Shown: in pieces, positions 42,649-55,062 of the stretch
Layout: every line of letters starts with the position of its first letter
Numbering within the stretch: position 1 is the stretch's first letter
DNA from: Nepenthes gracilis
Lineage: Eukaryota > Streptophyta > Magnoliopsida > Caryophyllales > Nepenthaceae
NCBI GenBank assembly: GCA_033239525.1
Contig: BSYO01000033.1
Location: 3,897,501-3,961,500, forward strand
DNA: 64,000 bases
Direction: 5' to 3'
Notes under the pieces: generated by a model
What the model was told of the DNA's origin: nothing
Database searches by the model: none
What the model saw: the letters and a program-made list of their open reading frames with translations, nothing else
Made by a program: the position numbers and the translations under genes

Positions 42649-43921
42649 AAAGAATGCGAGCTCATATAAAAATTTTATCACGGACTATATAAAAATATTA
42701 AATCATTAAAGAAAAGTTGATATAGTTATCTAACATATTAATTTAATTATTTTATAAATTTAAAGTGTTATAATTTTCAATCAATAAATATCATGGTAGG
42801 CCAAAGGTGTACCAATTTCTACGTGAATGATTAATTAAATAAGATAATGAATAAGTATTTATTATTTTAAATAGGATTTTGGATACCCAAAGAGAATACA
42901 TTTATTTAAATTTTAGAACATTATTAATTATTTATATAAATGATTAAAAATTACTATAGTAGTTAATTTGTATGTTATAATTACATCCAAAGGCAAATTA
43001 TAATGACATTATTTATATTTTATATTTCTCCTATTTTATTAATTCAAAGTATTAATATTATGCATGTTAATTTATTATAATATCTATTTTGATTTCACTG
43101 TATTTTTACACTTCTTTTATTTTAATATTCAATGGAACTAATTTTTTTCAATTGGTTTGAACAAGTTCGGTTTCATCTTGGTGTATTAGATATTGATATT
43201 GCATTACAATTAGATAAGCTTGCTACTATTATTGTTTTAAGCAATAATAAGAAAAAAATCTTATTTTAGAGTATGAAAAAAATCAAACAAAATAAGCATG
43301 ATATTTATTAGAATGACTATAATGAAGAATATTAAGTCTACACTTTTCAAAACTAAAAACATTAAAAATTTATTGAAAACTATTAAAAATTATTTTCGAT
43401 CGGATAAGCAACGGTAAAATTCACCACCATAAAATTTGATAGTACTTAAGAAATGTATAAACACATTTTTTAGATGACCAATTTGGCTGTCAAACTCAAA
43501 GCCCTAGGTATGAATGTGAATGAATCATTCCTTATTTAGTTTATAATGAACTTTTTTCTCCCCAGTACGAGCATTTCCAAATCTATTATAATATTATTAA
43601 AGATAAATAAAATGTCAATAAATTATGAAATATATTAGTTTAGGAGGAGACAAAACTCAAACAATAAAGAATTTATTCAATAAATTTGATGGGCTATGGT
43701 GATGAAAAAAAGAAAAAGAGAAAGAGAAAGTATATTAAAGCTGAACAATTAAAAAAAAAAAAAGAGCTCCATCGGATTCAAAGTTTATGAGACATTTTAA
43801 GAAAAGACATTATCGCCTGCGAAAGAAATATGAACATTGGCTTATATCGTTTTGAACCAAACCATGAAATACCTTCTAATACTATTTTCTAACGTTTGGC
43901 GCAGAGATTTCGATTAACCAA
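42649..43921. other. AT-rich interior of the copia remnant
   Basis: No gag frame can be read. The sequence is AT-rich with scattered purine runs (AAAAAGAAAAAGAGAAAG near 43710). It probably is decayed element interior. Confidence 0.35.
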
Positions 43922-44577
43922 ATGCTAAACCAAAATAAAAATTTTATTGTCTTGAAAAATGGTGTAAAAGTTTTTATTTTTGTTGTTAAAATTTTTTATT
44001 TATTTTTTAATATCATAATATATTTAAATTTACTGGAAACACTTTATATACTTTCAATTTTTAGAAATCACATTTTTATTTTCAAACTTAATACTCAAGG
44101 CTAGTATTTAAAATTTAAAAAAAGAGTAAGCATATACAAAAATAAAACATTCTTCGATTTAACATTTTTATTTGATGGTCTCTACAAAATAAATATTGAC
44201 CAAAATTTTATTGAAACTCTTATAACTCTACATCATAATATTGGAATAAAACATAAATATATGAATAAGAACTTTTTATTCTTGTGGCACAAAAGATTTG
44301 GTCATATATTTAAAGATCGTATAAAACGGTTAGAATGAAGGAATCTTGCATAACCTTAATTTTTCTGAACTTAATATATGTGTGGATTATATTAAAGAAA
44401 AATAAATCAAATATACAAAGAATGGTATTTCAAGAAGTTCAGACCTTTTAAAAATTATCCATACAGATATTTGTGGACCTTTTGATTCTCCATTTTTATG
44501 AGGAGAAAAATATTTTCTTACCTTTATCAATAATTTTTTACATTATTATTATATTTATTTATTGTATAAAAATTATA
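43922..44577 (+). pseudogene. Ty1/copia GAG-preintegrase and integrase N-terminal remnant
   Basis: The plus strand reads DGLYKINIDQNFIETL, then FLWHKRFGHIFKDRIKRLE (the LWH..LGH motif with the two zinc-binding His), SELNICVDYIKEK (CxxY where CxxC is normal), SRSSDLLKIIHTDICGPFD (first catalytic Asp) and EKYFLTFI. A frameshift lies after RIKRLE, and several stops occur. The integrase core is cut at 44577, exactly where repeat copy 2 begins. Confidence 0.88.
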
Positions 44578-45042
44578 ATTGCCGATAGTTGAGATCGGTC
44601 GATACCGATTGCGGACGGTTCGTAATTGATGCATTATCTGTCTAACAGGCATTGATTGAAATCGATTATGTCGATGGTTGGCAGCGGCAGTGGGAGCGGC
44701 GCCGGTTGTTTGCTATTTCTAGCGCCGATAATAAAAAGGAAAAGCGGAGGAATTGAAACAGAAGGAAGAATATCAACAGGGAAAAGTAAATGAATAAAAA
44801 AGAAGAAAAATAAAATAAAGAAAACAGAAAAGTAATTTGTTTTATGTTAACGTCAAAGAAAATTGATAATATATATATTAATTTATTATGTTTATATATA
44901 TATAATTATATTATATATAAAAGTAATTATTTATTTAATATCAATAATTTATTTATTTATATGATGTGAAATATAATTTATCATTTTATCATAATTAAAT
45001 ACTATATATTTATTTTTCTATAGATATTATCTATGATATTGT
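44578..45042 (+). repeat. 472-bp dispersed direct repeat, copy 2 (inside copia pol)
   Basis: Colinear with 42177-42648 from ATTGCCGATAG to about TCTATGATATT, 465 bp, with small gaps in the TA-rich part. It separates the integrase remnant from the reverse transcriptase remnant. The rest of integrase and the start of reverse transcriptase are missing, so an exchange with deletion is more likely than a simple insertion. Confidence 0.9.
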
Positions 45043-46150
45043 ATAAAGTAATTGTGATTGAATAGTTATATCAAAAGGATATATGATTTGGAGATATTTT
45101 TTCAGTTTTAAAATATCTCTTTAAGAATCATATAGTTTTATAGATATTAAATTGTAAAATTGCTTTTCCAAATGAAAGCTTAGATATAGTTATTCTCAAT
45201 CAAAGGATAAGATAATTTAGTTTAGAAATTAAAGAAATTAATATATGGATTTAAACAAGTCTTACGACAATGGTATATTAGGTTTCATGATACCATCTTA
45301 TCATTTGATTTTATAGAAAATATTGTTGATCAGTATATATACCTGAAAGTCAGTGTGAACAAGTTTATATTTCTGATTCTATATATTGATGATATATTAC
45401 TTGTAAGTAGTGATATTGGGTTGTTATATGAAACTAAAGCCTATCTTTCTAAGAATTTCGACATAAAACGTGATGGTTATATGATAGGAATAAAAATATT
45501 TGAAATGGATAATTAATAAGTATTGATAAAGGATATATCAAGAACATTTTAGAGAGATTTAGGATGGAGAATCATGCAGCCAATATTGCTCCAATTTAGA
45601 ATCGTGATAAATTCAGTTTAATATAATGTTCACAAAATAAATGAAAACAAAATCAAATGAAGAATATTTCTTATGTGTCTATTGTAAGAAGTTTGATATA
45701 TGTATAGACTTGTACCAAACTAGACATAAGTTTTACGGTTGGTATGCTCGAACGATACCAAAATAATCTTGGTATGGATCATTAGAAAATTATAAAGAAA
45801 GTGATGAGATACTTATAAGGAACTAAGAACTATATGCTTACCTATAAAAACTTTGATCATTTGGAGGTGATAAGATATTCAAATTCAGACTATGTTGGGT
45901 GTTCAGATATCAGAAAGTCCATATCTAGATATTTTTTTTGTTGGAGGAGCAATTTCATAAAAAAGTATAAAATAATCTATAATTGCTATATCAACGATGA
46001 AAGTAGAGTATGTGGCATACTTTGAAGTCACTATACATGCATTATGGCTACAAAATTTTATTTTAGGATTTAAAATTATCGACAATATAACGGACTTTAA
46101 AATTTATTGTGACAACCCACAATCCAAAGAACATTGATTCAATATATAAA
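45043..46150 (+). pseudogene. Ty1/copia reverse transcriptase and RNase H remnant
   Basis: From about 45240 the plus strand reads YGFKQVLRQWYIRFHDTI, DFIENIVDQYIYLKVSV and FLILYIDDILLVSSD (the YxDD polymerase site near 45385). Then come YLSKNFDIK and, after stops, RNase H parts: EVIRYSNSDYVGCSDIRKS, FVGGAIS and STMKVEYVAYFE. Stops and frameshifts are frequent. It is the downstream half of the element whose integrase lies before the repeat. No clear 3' LTR follows. Confidence 0.88.
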
Positions 46151-46730
46151 AAATGAATATATGGTCGTTAAAAAAGTAAAAAGTATACCATGATTAGATC
46201 CAAATCCAAAGATTGCCTTTGAAAGTATTTATAAATCAGATTGTGGTATGAGTCTTATCATTACCTATGAAATAATGATATAATAAGAAGTGATTGTGGA
46301 GTTAGTGGTTTATAAAAAAGAATAGAAAATATTTCTTTCATTTTAAATAATTTATAATTATGGATATTATATTTATTGATATATTTATGAGAATTATTTA
46401 TGATATGATGATTTTTAGTAATTCGATAATTTTAAATTTATTTATATTGATGAATGTTAAAATTTATGATGGACAATTAATAATTTTGGTGGTTTGAGTT
46501 TTTTTCATGTGGTTGGTCTGGGCTAGGTTTGGGTTATTACAATGTGTGTGCAAGTAGCAACAATAGGTACACCTGAGGGGTACTTGATAAGTCACTCGTG
46601 CATAAATAGCAAAAGATGCACATATACAAATTTTGCTTATAATGTGACAATGCCAACCCATGATATAAAAATTCTACTTGATTTTTAGGTAAAAAATATG
46701 AAACATTTTAATACAATGACTACCGTATGA
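46151..46730. other. Sequence after RNase H, nothing recognised
   Basis: Should contain the polypurine tract and 3' LTR of the copia element, but no copy of 41268-41603 is seen. AT-rich with a short GC-richer patch at 46490-46580. Confidence 0.35.
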
Positions 46731-47248
46731 AGAAAGGAGGGAGAAGAGAAGATGAGCATTTTTGGTATCTATTTGATGTTTGATTTGAGTTTTATTTTTT
46801 TACCAAACTCGGGTATATTCTTTTAACTTTCAATGTATGATATTTACCTATTAGTTGCTCATTTTTTTCTTATGTTATTCTGTTGTAAATTGTTAGGTAT
46901 GTTAGAGATTTATTTAATTGATTATTCACATATGTTCTTATGAAGAACTTTTAAAATAATTTATTTATTACAGACACTTTATTATAAATTTATTCAAAAT
47001 TAATCCTATGATTTTTTTAATTAATTGAGAAGACTTATTTTCACACGAAAAATTAGTGATTGATAATTGATGGGAGTTTTGGAGTTTATTCTGCTATGAT
47101 AGTAGTGTGTGTTTTGAAGCTCATCAAGTAGTCTCACAGTGTAAGTTTTCCATGTGAAAACTGTATTTATTTGGTATTCTATATCAAGTAATTTAATTAG
47201 TAAAATAATTTCATCATTTAATAAGAAAAAATAATAAATATTTTGACA
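46731..47248 (+). repeat. Left LTR-like repeat of a second copia remnant
   Basis: Diverged but colinear with 49120-49590. Shared pieces are TTAG(T/C)TGCT(C/T)ATTTT, TTAGGTA(T/C)GTTG-like, TTATAATAAATTTATTC and CGAAAAATTA followed by a GTTGATAATTGA-like stretch. It ends TTTTGACA beside GGTACCAAGC, a decayed primer-site-like word. The outer end is unclear. Confidence 0.5.
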
Positions 47249-47269
47249 TAGGTACCAAGCAAGAAGGAG

Positions 47270-48540
47270 GACGAACAAGAGAAACTGAATGATGATGAGT
47301 TGCCAGATATGAGTGTTTTGGCAATTGCACGATTAAGTTATATTTTACCAATAATACGCTTTAGGAAGTTACTAGTTTATTAGATCTAACGAAAGTTTGG
47401 ATGAAACTTGAAGATTGGTATAAATTCAAGTCCTTGACAATGAAATTACATGTGAAGAAATAATTTGTAGCCTTCTATTATTGAAAAGGAGAAAGTTTTA
47501 AGAAATACTTGAATAAGCTTAATTTAATAATGACACAACTGTTCAAATTTGACAAGAAGATCATGGAGGAAGACAAGACATTGGCTTTATTAGTTTCGTT
47601 GTCAGCCTCATATGATTACATGGTTATGATGTTAATATTTGCAAATGATACACTCATTATTGATAAATTTATTTCTTTTTACTCATGGATAAGCTTACAT
47701 GGAAAGCAAGTGATGAGGTTTGGGTAAATCAAATACCTTAGTGCCTAGTAACATTCACGAGCACGGGAGATTAATAGAGAGAGATAGCAAGTTGGAGAGG
47801 AGCAACATTTAGTCTAAGTCCAAAGACATTAAATGCTATTATTATAGTAAGAAGAGCCACATAATATGGAATTGTTTCAAATTGAAGCAAGAAAATTCAA
47901 ATGGCAATGAGTGCTAATAGAAAAAGGATCACAACGATAATGATTGGACATCTATCACTATCTATGATGACTTTCTAGTTGTCGATATAGCAAATGTGTG
48001 GACATTCACGAGCCAAGAAACTAGTTAGGTGATATATAGTGGATTCTCACTCTATGAGAAATTGGAAAAAAATCCTTCTTTACCTCTTATACACATGGGA
48101 CTATAAAACATTAAAGATTAAAAATGATGGTTCATCAAGAGTAGTCAATATTTGTGACATTTGCTTATGCATAAGTAATGGAACGAAACTTGTGCTATGA
48201 GGGGTGCAACATGCACCTGTGGGTCCAATAGAATTGGACTTCAAGCGACAAACTTGATGATGAATAATTTTACACTATATTTGCAAGTCAATGGAGAGCT
48301 CCCTAAAGGCTTTTCATTGTGGCCAAGAAAAGCAAATATTCAAACCGGTACTTGATGATGTTTTGATTGCCAAGAGTAACACAAAGATAATCAATAGAAA
48401 GTTTGATTAAGATAATTGGAGCAAGCCATGGAGGGGAGTCAAGAAGAGCAATCTTACTAATATGAAGATACCAAAGGGGGGATTAAGTGTTTCTGTGGAG
48501 TGGAAGATGGTGACATTAAAACTTAATAGAGATTGACGTT
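47270..48540 (+). pseudogene. Ty1/copia gag and protease remnant
   Basis: Frames include FKKYLNKLNLIMTQLFKFD and EEDKTLALLVSLSASYDYM (copia gag, UBN2 type), then DIKCYYYSKKSHIIWNCFK, a zinc knuckle in which the second Cys is Tyr. Around 48090-48230 the protease-linked part can be read as DGSSRVVNICDICLCISNGT followed by KLVL, and the catalytic DSG is lost. Integrase, reverse transcriptase and RNase H are absent. With LTR-like flanks this is an internally deleted element distinct from the one at 41-46 kb. Confidence 0.8.
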
Positions 48541-49119
48541 GGAATCTATATGAATAAAAATTGTCAATTAGTAAAAGATGACGGTCGTTAAAAAGATAAG
48601 GGATTCTCTATAAGGTTATAAGAAAAAAATTATTAGATTGTTAGTCATAATCTTATGAGTTCCATACCTAGTGAATAAGTTATTTAATAATTTGCTCGGT
48701 TTTAATATGAGGTCTATATCAGCAAAAAATTAGAGTGGCATGAGAGATATATGCTTGAGAAGGTGCATGTGTGTAGGTGGAAATAGGCGCGCTTAATGAA
48801 TTTTAGGTCAAAAATTTAGTGTATTTTAATATTATGAGTACTGGTATATCTAATTGTGTATAATATCATGAAAAATAGATATAAATTTATAACTATTATT
48901 TAGTATTGATAATAGGTTCAAAAAAATATCTAGGCTTGAGTTCATAAAAAAATTAGATTCAATAGCTTTCTAGTAAATACTAACTAAGAAACGAATGAAA
49001 AAGAATATAATTGCATCATATTAGGTCTAGTTCCTATATGAGAAGCATCAAATGCTTTAACAAGATGCTTCTTACTCTTGACAACTTTAATGTTTACCTC
49101 GGTAATTGAGAATGCTGAA

Positions 49120-49590
49120 ATTTGAAACAATAAGAAAGAATAAAAAAAAGAGAGAAGAGAAAATTTTTAATATCCAATTGAGATTAGATTTGAATTTCAT
49201 TCTTCATCAAATTCAGATATATTGTTTTAGCTTTCATTATAAGACGTTTTACCAATTAGCTGCTTATTTTCTTGTTATATTCTTCTATTATGTGTTATTA
49301 GGTACGTTGATGGTTATATTCATCCTATTATTCATACAGATTGGTGTTAATGACTCTTGAAAGATATTATTTGTAACTATACCATTTATAATAAATTTAT
49401 TCGGTATTTGTATTATATTTTTTTTTGTTAAAAATGATTTTTTACATCAGATATTATTATATAATTTATGTATTTAATCACGTATTTTTATTTTTTATAT
49501 ACATATGAAAAATTAATAGTTGACAATTGACACAAAATATGAAATTTATTCTACTATGCTTGTAATGGGTGTTTTTTGGATGCCATCACA
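49120..49590 (+). repeat. Right LTR-like repeat of the second copia remnant
   Basis: Counterpart of 46731-47248. The two differ at many sites and contain indels, which points to a very old insertion. A short GC-rich patch (GGGGGGCGGGCG, near 49608-49622) follows at the border and has no equivalent in the left copy. Confidence 0.5.
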
Positions 49591-50349
49591 GGCCACTGCC
49601 GTCGCTTTGGGGGGCGGGCGTGGGGTGGTAATGCTCTTTAATAGATAGAATTGTTGTTTGTACAGATTAAATATTATAACATCTGTTTTTCTATCTTATT
49701 AACTGATATTATATATGGAGCTTTACTTCTCTTATAATCAATATATAACCCGTTCATATACGACTACAAATGATAAATTAGATATAAAATTATCACATAT
49801 TAAAAAGACAAATTTTTTTATACTTTTTAAAGTTATTTTATAAATATTATTCTGAAATTTGTGTTTGGAATAACTATAAGTTTTTTTATTTTTAATAAAA
49901 CAGTTTAAAATAGGCTTGCAGATAGAAGGTGAAAATAATATATATATATTTTTTCAAATATTTTATCCTCATTTAATTCACCAATAATATTCATTATTCC
50001 AAAAATTAATTTAAGTTGTTATTAATTTATTTTATTATTGGTCTGAGATCGAGAAGTTATAAAGAGTTTGAATGGTCTAAAGATGAAAAAGTACACACAC
50101 AACCCACCAAAGAATCAACAGAAAGACCACCTTTAATATTGGTGGGTTTGCTTTAGTTTTATTTTTATTTTTTTTTATTCATAAGATATATAGTTTGATT
50201 AAAAGCTATATTTAATAAATGTAATATAGTATATATTTAATATTTTTTTTATAAATTTAATTTTAAAGTTGGTTAAAATTTTATCTCTTTTATTAAAAAT
50301 GAATAAATAGATTAGATAAATTTAATTTAGTACGTACCTTCGTCATGTA

Positions 50350-50370
50350 CATGCATGCATGCATGCATGG
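50350..50370. promoter_or_regulatory. RY-repeat run (CATGCA)
   Basis: Five overlapping CATGCA words in 21 bases. CATGCA is the site of B3 factors of the ABI3/FUS3/LEC2 group. No gene start lies within 2 kb, so it may be a chance microsatellite. Confidence 0.35.
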
Positions 50371-51208
50371 GCTGCTGATAAAACGTCTTTTGGATTCAGT
50401 CTCTTTTTTTTTACCCCTTTAATTTTTCTATGTTCTTGACCCTTGTCCTCTATTTATCCATCTACCTTTAATTCTTAAAAAAAAAATTAAAAAAATTTTC
50501 ATTGAAAATAATTTTTATTTTCATAAGAAAATATTTTTTATAGTATTTTAAAATAATATAAATTAAAATTTTTAGCAAGCCTGTAACAAATAACTACATA
50601 TGAAGAATTTAATGTATCAAAATAATAATAAAATTTTAATTCTTATTAATCAAAATTAACACTATAAATTTTTATTATTTTATTTAATTTAGTAAAATAT
50701 CTTACTAGAATGAAAATAATTTTTATTACTTTACTTAATGTTTTATATTTACATATTTTTTATTTTTAAATCATAATTAGCATATACTTATTCATATCCC
50801 ATTTATTGACATACTTTCTAAGCAACCGAGTCACATTAAATAATCTAACATTATTTTATTTTTAATGACCTAAGTTCTAAATGTCTATGTAAATCATGAT
50901 TATTTATTCAATATTTTAGTAGGGCTCAAACATCATGGAAAGTCTTATTTAGATTTTTGGGGACTATTTAATTTATTTACATTCTATTTCACTTTACTTT
51001 AGAGAAAATTAAAATTTCCTTCAAGTTTCTCTCATTTTCTTACACCTTTTCTCACTTATTGTAATATCTAAATATAGAAAATTAATATAATTTTAATTCA
51101 ATTTAGCTATATCCAGCCCCCACTTATTAATAAATAGTGTGTAAGTCTCTCTCTTCCCCCACCCTCTCTCTCTCTAAATATGTACATATTGAATATTTAT
51201 ATATTTAA

Positions 51209-51323
51209 TCAAACGAATTAAAGTGGGATGTCTGCCACAGCCTAAAGTGTGTGCAAATATTAATTTTTTAAGATTTCTTTACAATATATATTAAGTCAAA
51301 CGAATTAAAGTGGGATGTCTGCC
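51209..51323. repeat. 28-bp perfect direct repeat
   Basis: The same 28 bases, starting TCAAACGAATTAAAG and ending GATGTCTGCC, occur at 51209-51236 and 51296-51323, 87 bases apart. The bases after the first copy are related to sequence near 51490-51530. Confidence 0.85.
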
Positions 51324-52430
51324 GAGAATTTTCTTTAGGTGAATCAATCCGTTCGTAAATATTTTAAAGAAATTCAGCGATTTCGATTTTATTTTAAAAA
51401 ATAAATAATCAAATATTAAAATTTTTAATTTAAATTTATTTTTAACATAAAACTAGGATCCTCCGTAGGAGCTTCATTTTAGCATGCCCACCTGCCCCAG
51501 TCTAAAGGGTGTGCAAATATTAATTTCTTACATATTTGTGATGAGCAATATTAGGATACTCTATAATATTTATTAAAACATCGTTGATAATGTAATTTAT
51601 TAATCTATTTATATATATTAATATGTATACAGAATAAAAATATGAAGATAAATATGTACTATATTATTTAAAATATTTATAAAATAACTTGAGAATACAC
51701 ATAAACTTATAAAAAAAAAAAAGATTGAGACGTTAAAGCAGCTTCCTTTTCCCTATTCTCCTCTGCACAACCTCAAGAATAAATTCTGCCGCTAGAAGCC
51801 CACAACACCTTACAATTTGAGATCTAGGACATTCGTTAGAATATATGAATTAAAAAATCCCACACAAGAAAAAAATAATAATAATAAATTAAAAATTAAA
51901 AATTAGCAAAATTCTGAGCAGAAATTATTTTTCTCGATATTTTGTCTTTTTCTTAAATTTTGAAAGCAATTGGGCCTTTGTAGCATTGAGAGAAGAAATC
52001 TCTTCATCTTTTTTAAATTATTTTTTTTTAAAAATAAATTATTAAATTATTAAAATATCCATATTATTAAAAAGTAAAAAATATATTATATTATTTTTTA
52101 AAAATTTATTTTTCATCCTTTCGTTGGTTTTTGCATCCAACGTCGACAAGAGACCCACTCTTCGTTTGGAGTTCGGAAAAGCGACGAAAACAACATTAAC
52201 AATGGAAAAATTTATCCAATAATTCGAAGCATTTTGATCATATTTTCCGTCAAAATCTCCTTTTTTTTCCCCCTTTTCAGAATAATTTTCCACCATGCAA
52301 GCAGTGCATTCGTCACAGACGTTGCTGCCTTAAGATGTTCATGATCATCGTGATTAGCAGCTTAATTGATGTTTAATGGCTTCTTAATGCCGACCGTTGA
52401 AGCTTCTCTCCAGCTCTGATGCTTGGCTAA

Positions 52431-54955
52431 TCAAGCTCGCCCAGGTGGTTGTCTAGAGTTCCCAGCTCTCCTGTAATAATAGTAATAATAATAATAAAAG
52501 AAAAAATAAAATATAAAGTACGAGTATCACAGATCAAAGGATTCAATAAGCAGCTTTTCTTTTTCTTTTTCCTTTTTTTTCAAAAAAACTAATCGTTACA
52601 CTTTTACACATTTACTGTAATATAACGTTATATATATAGTGTTATATGTTCAGTTAACGTGAATGGATAAATGAAATTTTATGTTATGGATAATATAGAA
52701 AGGGTATTCAAATATATCATACAAAAATTGATAAATCTTACATATATAAGATTTCAGTGAAAATTTTTGATAGGAGTTCAATGAATAAATTATGTTAATT
52801 TAAACAGCTTCAAATTATTTGATGCATATTTGAAGTGCATTATAAACCGTGCCTAAAGTCCAAAATAAAAAGAACTTACAAAATACAATCAAGAGGGAGG
52901 CAAGCTTCCATCTTATCTTATAAATATTATACTTCGTTGTCATATAATTATTAATATTATTCTAAAAATAACTGAGATAATATTTTAACATATTTTTTTA
53001 ATATTAACTAGACGATCAGTGCATGAATTACATTCCCTAATTAGTAGTAACACACTCTACTCTCTGTGTGACAGTTCTGTAATATATTTTTTTCAAATAT
53101 ATTAAATTGATACGTTACTTTGAATATTTAAAAAAAAAAAAAAAGCCAACATACCTACTTTGATATAGCAATTCGCCAGTTTAAAGTGGGGCAAAAGCAT
53201 TCAAAATGCTTACTGCCAACACAATTAGATTCAAGCATCTGTTGGTTGTCACTTTAAAGGATCAGATGCCTGTCCTGACAATAATCTCTTTACTGTATCA
53301 ACGAGGCAATGCTTAGTTGTTATTAAGAAAATTTAAACTAAGTCGCTATGTGATTTTAATCGATTATTATGGGATGAGTAACCACTACACATTTTGAATA
53401 TAATTATGTGTCTCGTAGTAATTGATAGTACCATAGAATGATATAATACTTTTATATAAATTATGTGTTTTATCTCCTTTTACTAAGCTTAAAGCTGAAA
53501 AAGATGAAGAAATAAAAAGTTGTACAAAGGGCCTCAAAACTTTCGGAACAACAAAAATAAATGTTAACTGGTTTTAAGCAGAAAATAACTAAGGGAGTGA
53601 ATAAAGCGGAGGGGCAGGCTTGCTTTTTCTCGTTTGCTTTGTTGTGGTAAAATGAAGGGGTAGATAGCAAAGATAGAGATACCTTTTTTAGGCATTGAAA
53701 CTAGTATATAGAGTCACATTTTAATCATTCTTTGTCAATCATATCTTTTATATAGTTTTATTTATTTATCTATATCAATGGACTCATATAAAATAAAATG
53801 AATAAATAAATATCCTATTATTTAAAAATAATTTTAAAAAAATTTAAAGGTGATGGATTTGAAATGAAAATTGTACCAATTAGCAAAGTAAAGGATTGAG
53901 GAGGTTTCATATTTTAAAGAGATTGAAAGATTTATTCTCTATATTTTGATTATTTACTTTTAAATAGATTATTATAATCATATCATTTAAAAATAAATGA
54001 TTTTAACTAATTTTTTAATTTTTAAAAATTATTAAATTATAATTATTTATTAAAAATAAATAGTTAAAATATAGATAATGAATCTCTCATGTGAGATAGA
54101 GCTCCCTCGAATATGTAAAGTAAATACCAAGATTACCAAAAAATCAAAAAAGACAAAATTGTTTGCCATACTTACAACTATTTGTAGCACATCTCCAATC
54201 TAACCCTGTATAATGAAAGAGCTCCGGATGCACTATGAAAATAATACATATTTATGTAAATTAAATGATATAAATAAGCTGTAGAGTTATTCAACGTATA
54301 TGTATATTTCCACAAATTTATAAGCTCCTTAAATCATACTTAGGTTACTTAGTTAAAAAGTCATACTTACGTTGATAGTATTCACACCAAAAAAAAAAAA
54401 AGAAAAAACGAAAAAAACCATGAGAAGAGAGATGAAATCCCATTTATACTTACTTTCAAGGTGGTCCGAAAGTAATTATAAATAGCACGGTTAGCTTTTA
54501 TATCAACTTCTATACTGAAAGAAATTGATCATTAAAACATACATATTCATTAATATAACATCCATATAATTTTCCCTACCGAATTAAGAACTTTACGATC
54601 AGTGCACGAAGAGCAAATCCATCAAATGACATGATCTCGAAGCTGAATTTTTGGCAAAAATATTGAAAAAAAATTAAAAAAAAGCCCATGCAAGGGGGAG
54701 GCAATTAACGCACCTGTTGTGGATGGGGTCAGGGCCATTGGGAACTCTTCTTTTGTTCATGGAGTTGATGTCCATGGTGGGCTGAACAGCCACCAGCTTC
54801 CCAGCGGTTACAACCTCCATACGGGCGGAGGAAGTGGCTGCGGCCGCTGTTCTTATTTCTCTACTTGCAATAGAAGCACCGGCCAGCAGCCAAAGCAATA
54901 AGAAGGCCTCAAGTATGACTGCTGTCATTAACCTATTACTACTGCAACTAGTCAT
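52431..54955 (-). CDS. CLE25-like CLAVATA3/ESR-related peptide precursor, two exons
   Basis: Exon 1 is 54955-54714 and exon 2 is 52470-52431. The 2243-base intron starts GTGCGT and ends ATTATTACAG, splitting an Arg codon (AG|G). The product has 93 residues. Residues 8-31 form a hydrophobic signal peptide (MTAVILEAFLLLWLLAGAS). A variable region follows, then the 12-residue CLE motif RRVPNGPDPIHN at 69-80, one residue away from the CLE25 peptide RKVPNGPDPIHN. Exon 2 adds the basic tail RAGNSRQPPGRA, close to the PP-containing tails of CLE25-type precursors. The peptide is cut out, secreted and sensed by LRR receptor kinases (CLV1/BAM type); CLE25 acts in vascular and dehydration signalling. 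Function here is inferred from the motif. Confidence 0.92.
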
Positions 54956-55008
54956 TTTTTCAACCTTGAAATTCTTAACTTCTCCTGTATTTTCCGTACA
55001 TATATGTG

Positions 55009-55014
55009 TTTATA
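55009..55014 (-). promoter_or_regulatory. TATA box of the CLE gene
   Basis: Minus strand CTATAAACACA, about 55 bases before the start codon. A CT-rich stretch (reverse of GAGGAGGAGG) lies upstream at 55026-55062. The leader would be short, about 25-30 bases. Confidence 0.5.
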
Positions 55015-55062
55015 GATGGCGGTGACGAGGAGGAGGAGGCGGCAGAGGAGGGAGGAGGAGAC

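Larger units (their letters stand above)
49591..52300. other. Intergenic downstream of the CLE gene
   Basis: AT-rich. It holds an RY-repeat run at 50350-50370 and a perfect 28-bp direct repeat (51209-51236 and 51296-51323). A third related piece (GGTGTGCAAATATTAATTT) is near 51510. No coding frame is supported. Confidence 0.45.

Noticed and set aside
52300..52475. Possible microRNA hairpin in a GC-richer patch
   Set aside because: No long paired arms were found; the patch is explained by CLE exon 2 and its 3' untranslated region.
54674..54713. Unspliced end of the CLE frame as the protein C-terminus
   Set aside because: The tail has no likeness to CLE precursors, a donor site stands exactly at the end of the motif, and the spliced tail fits the family.
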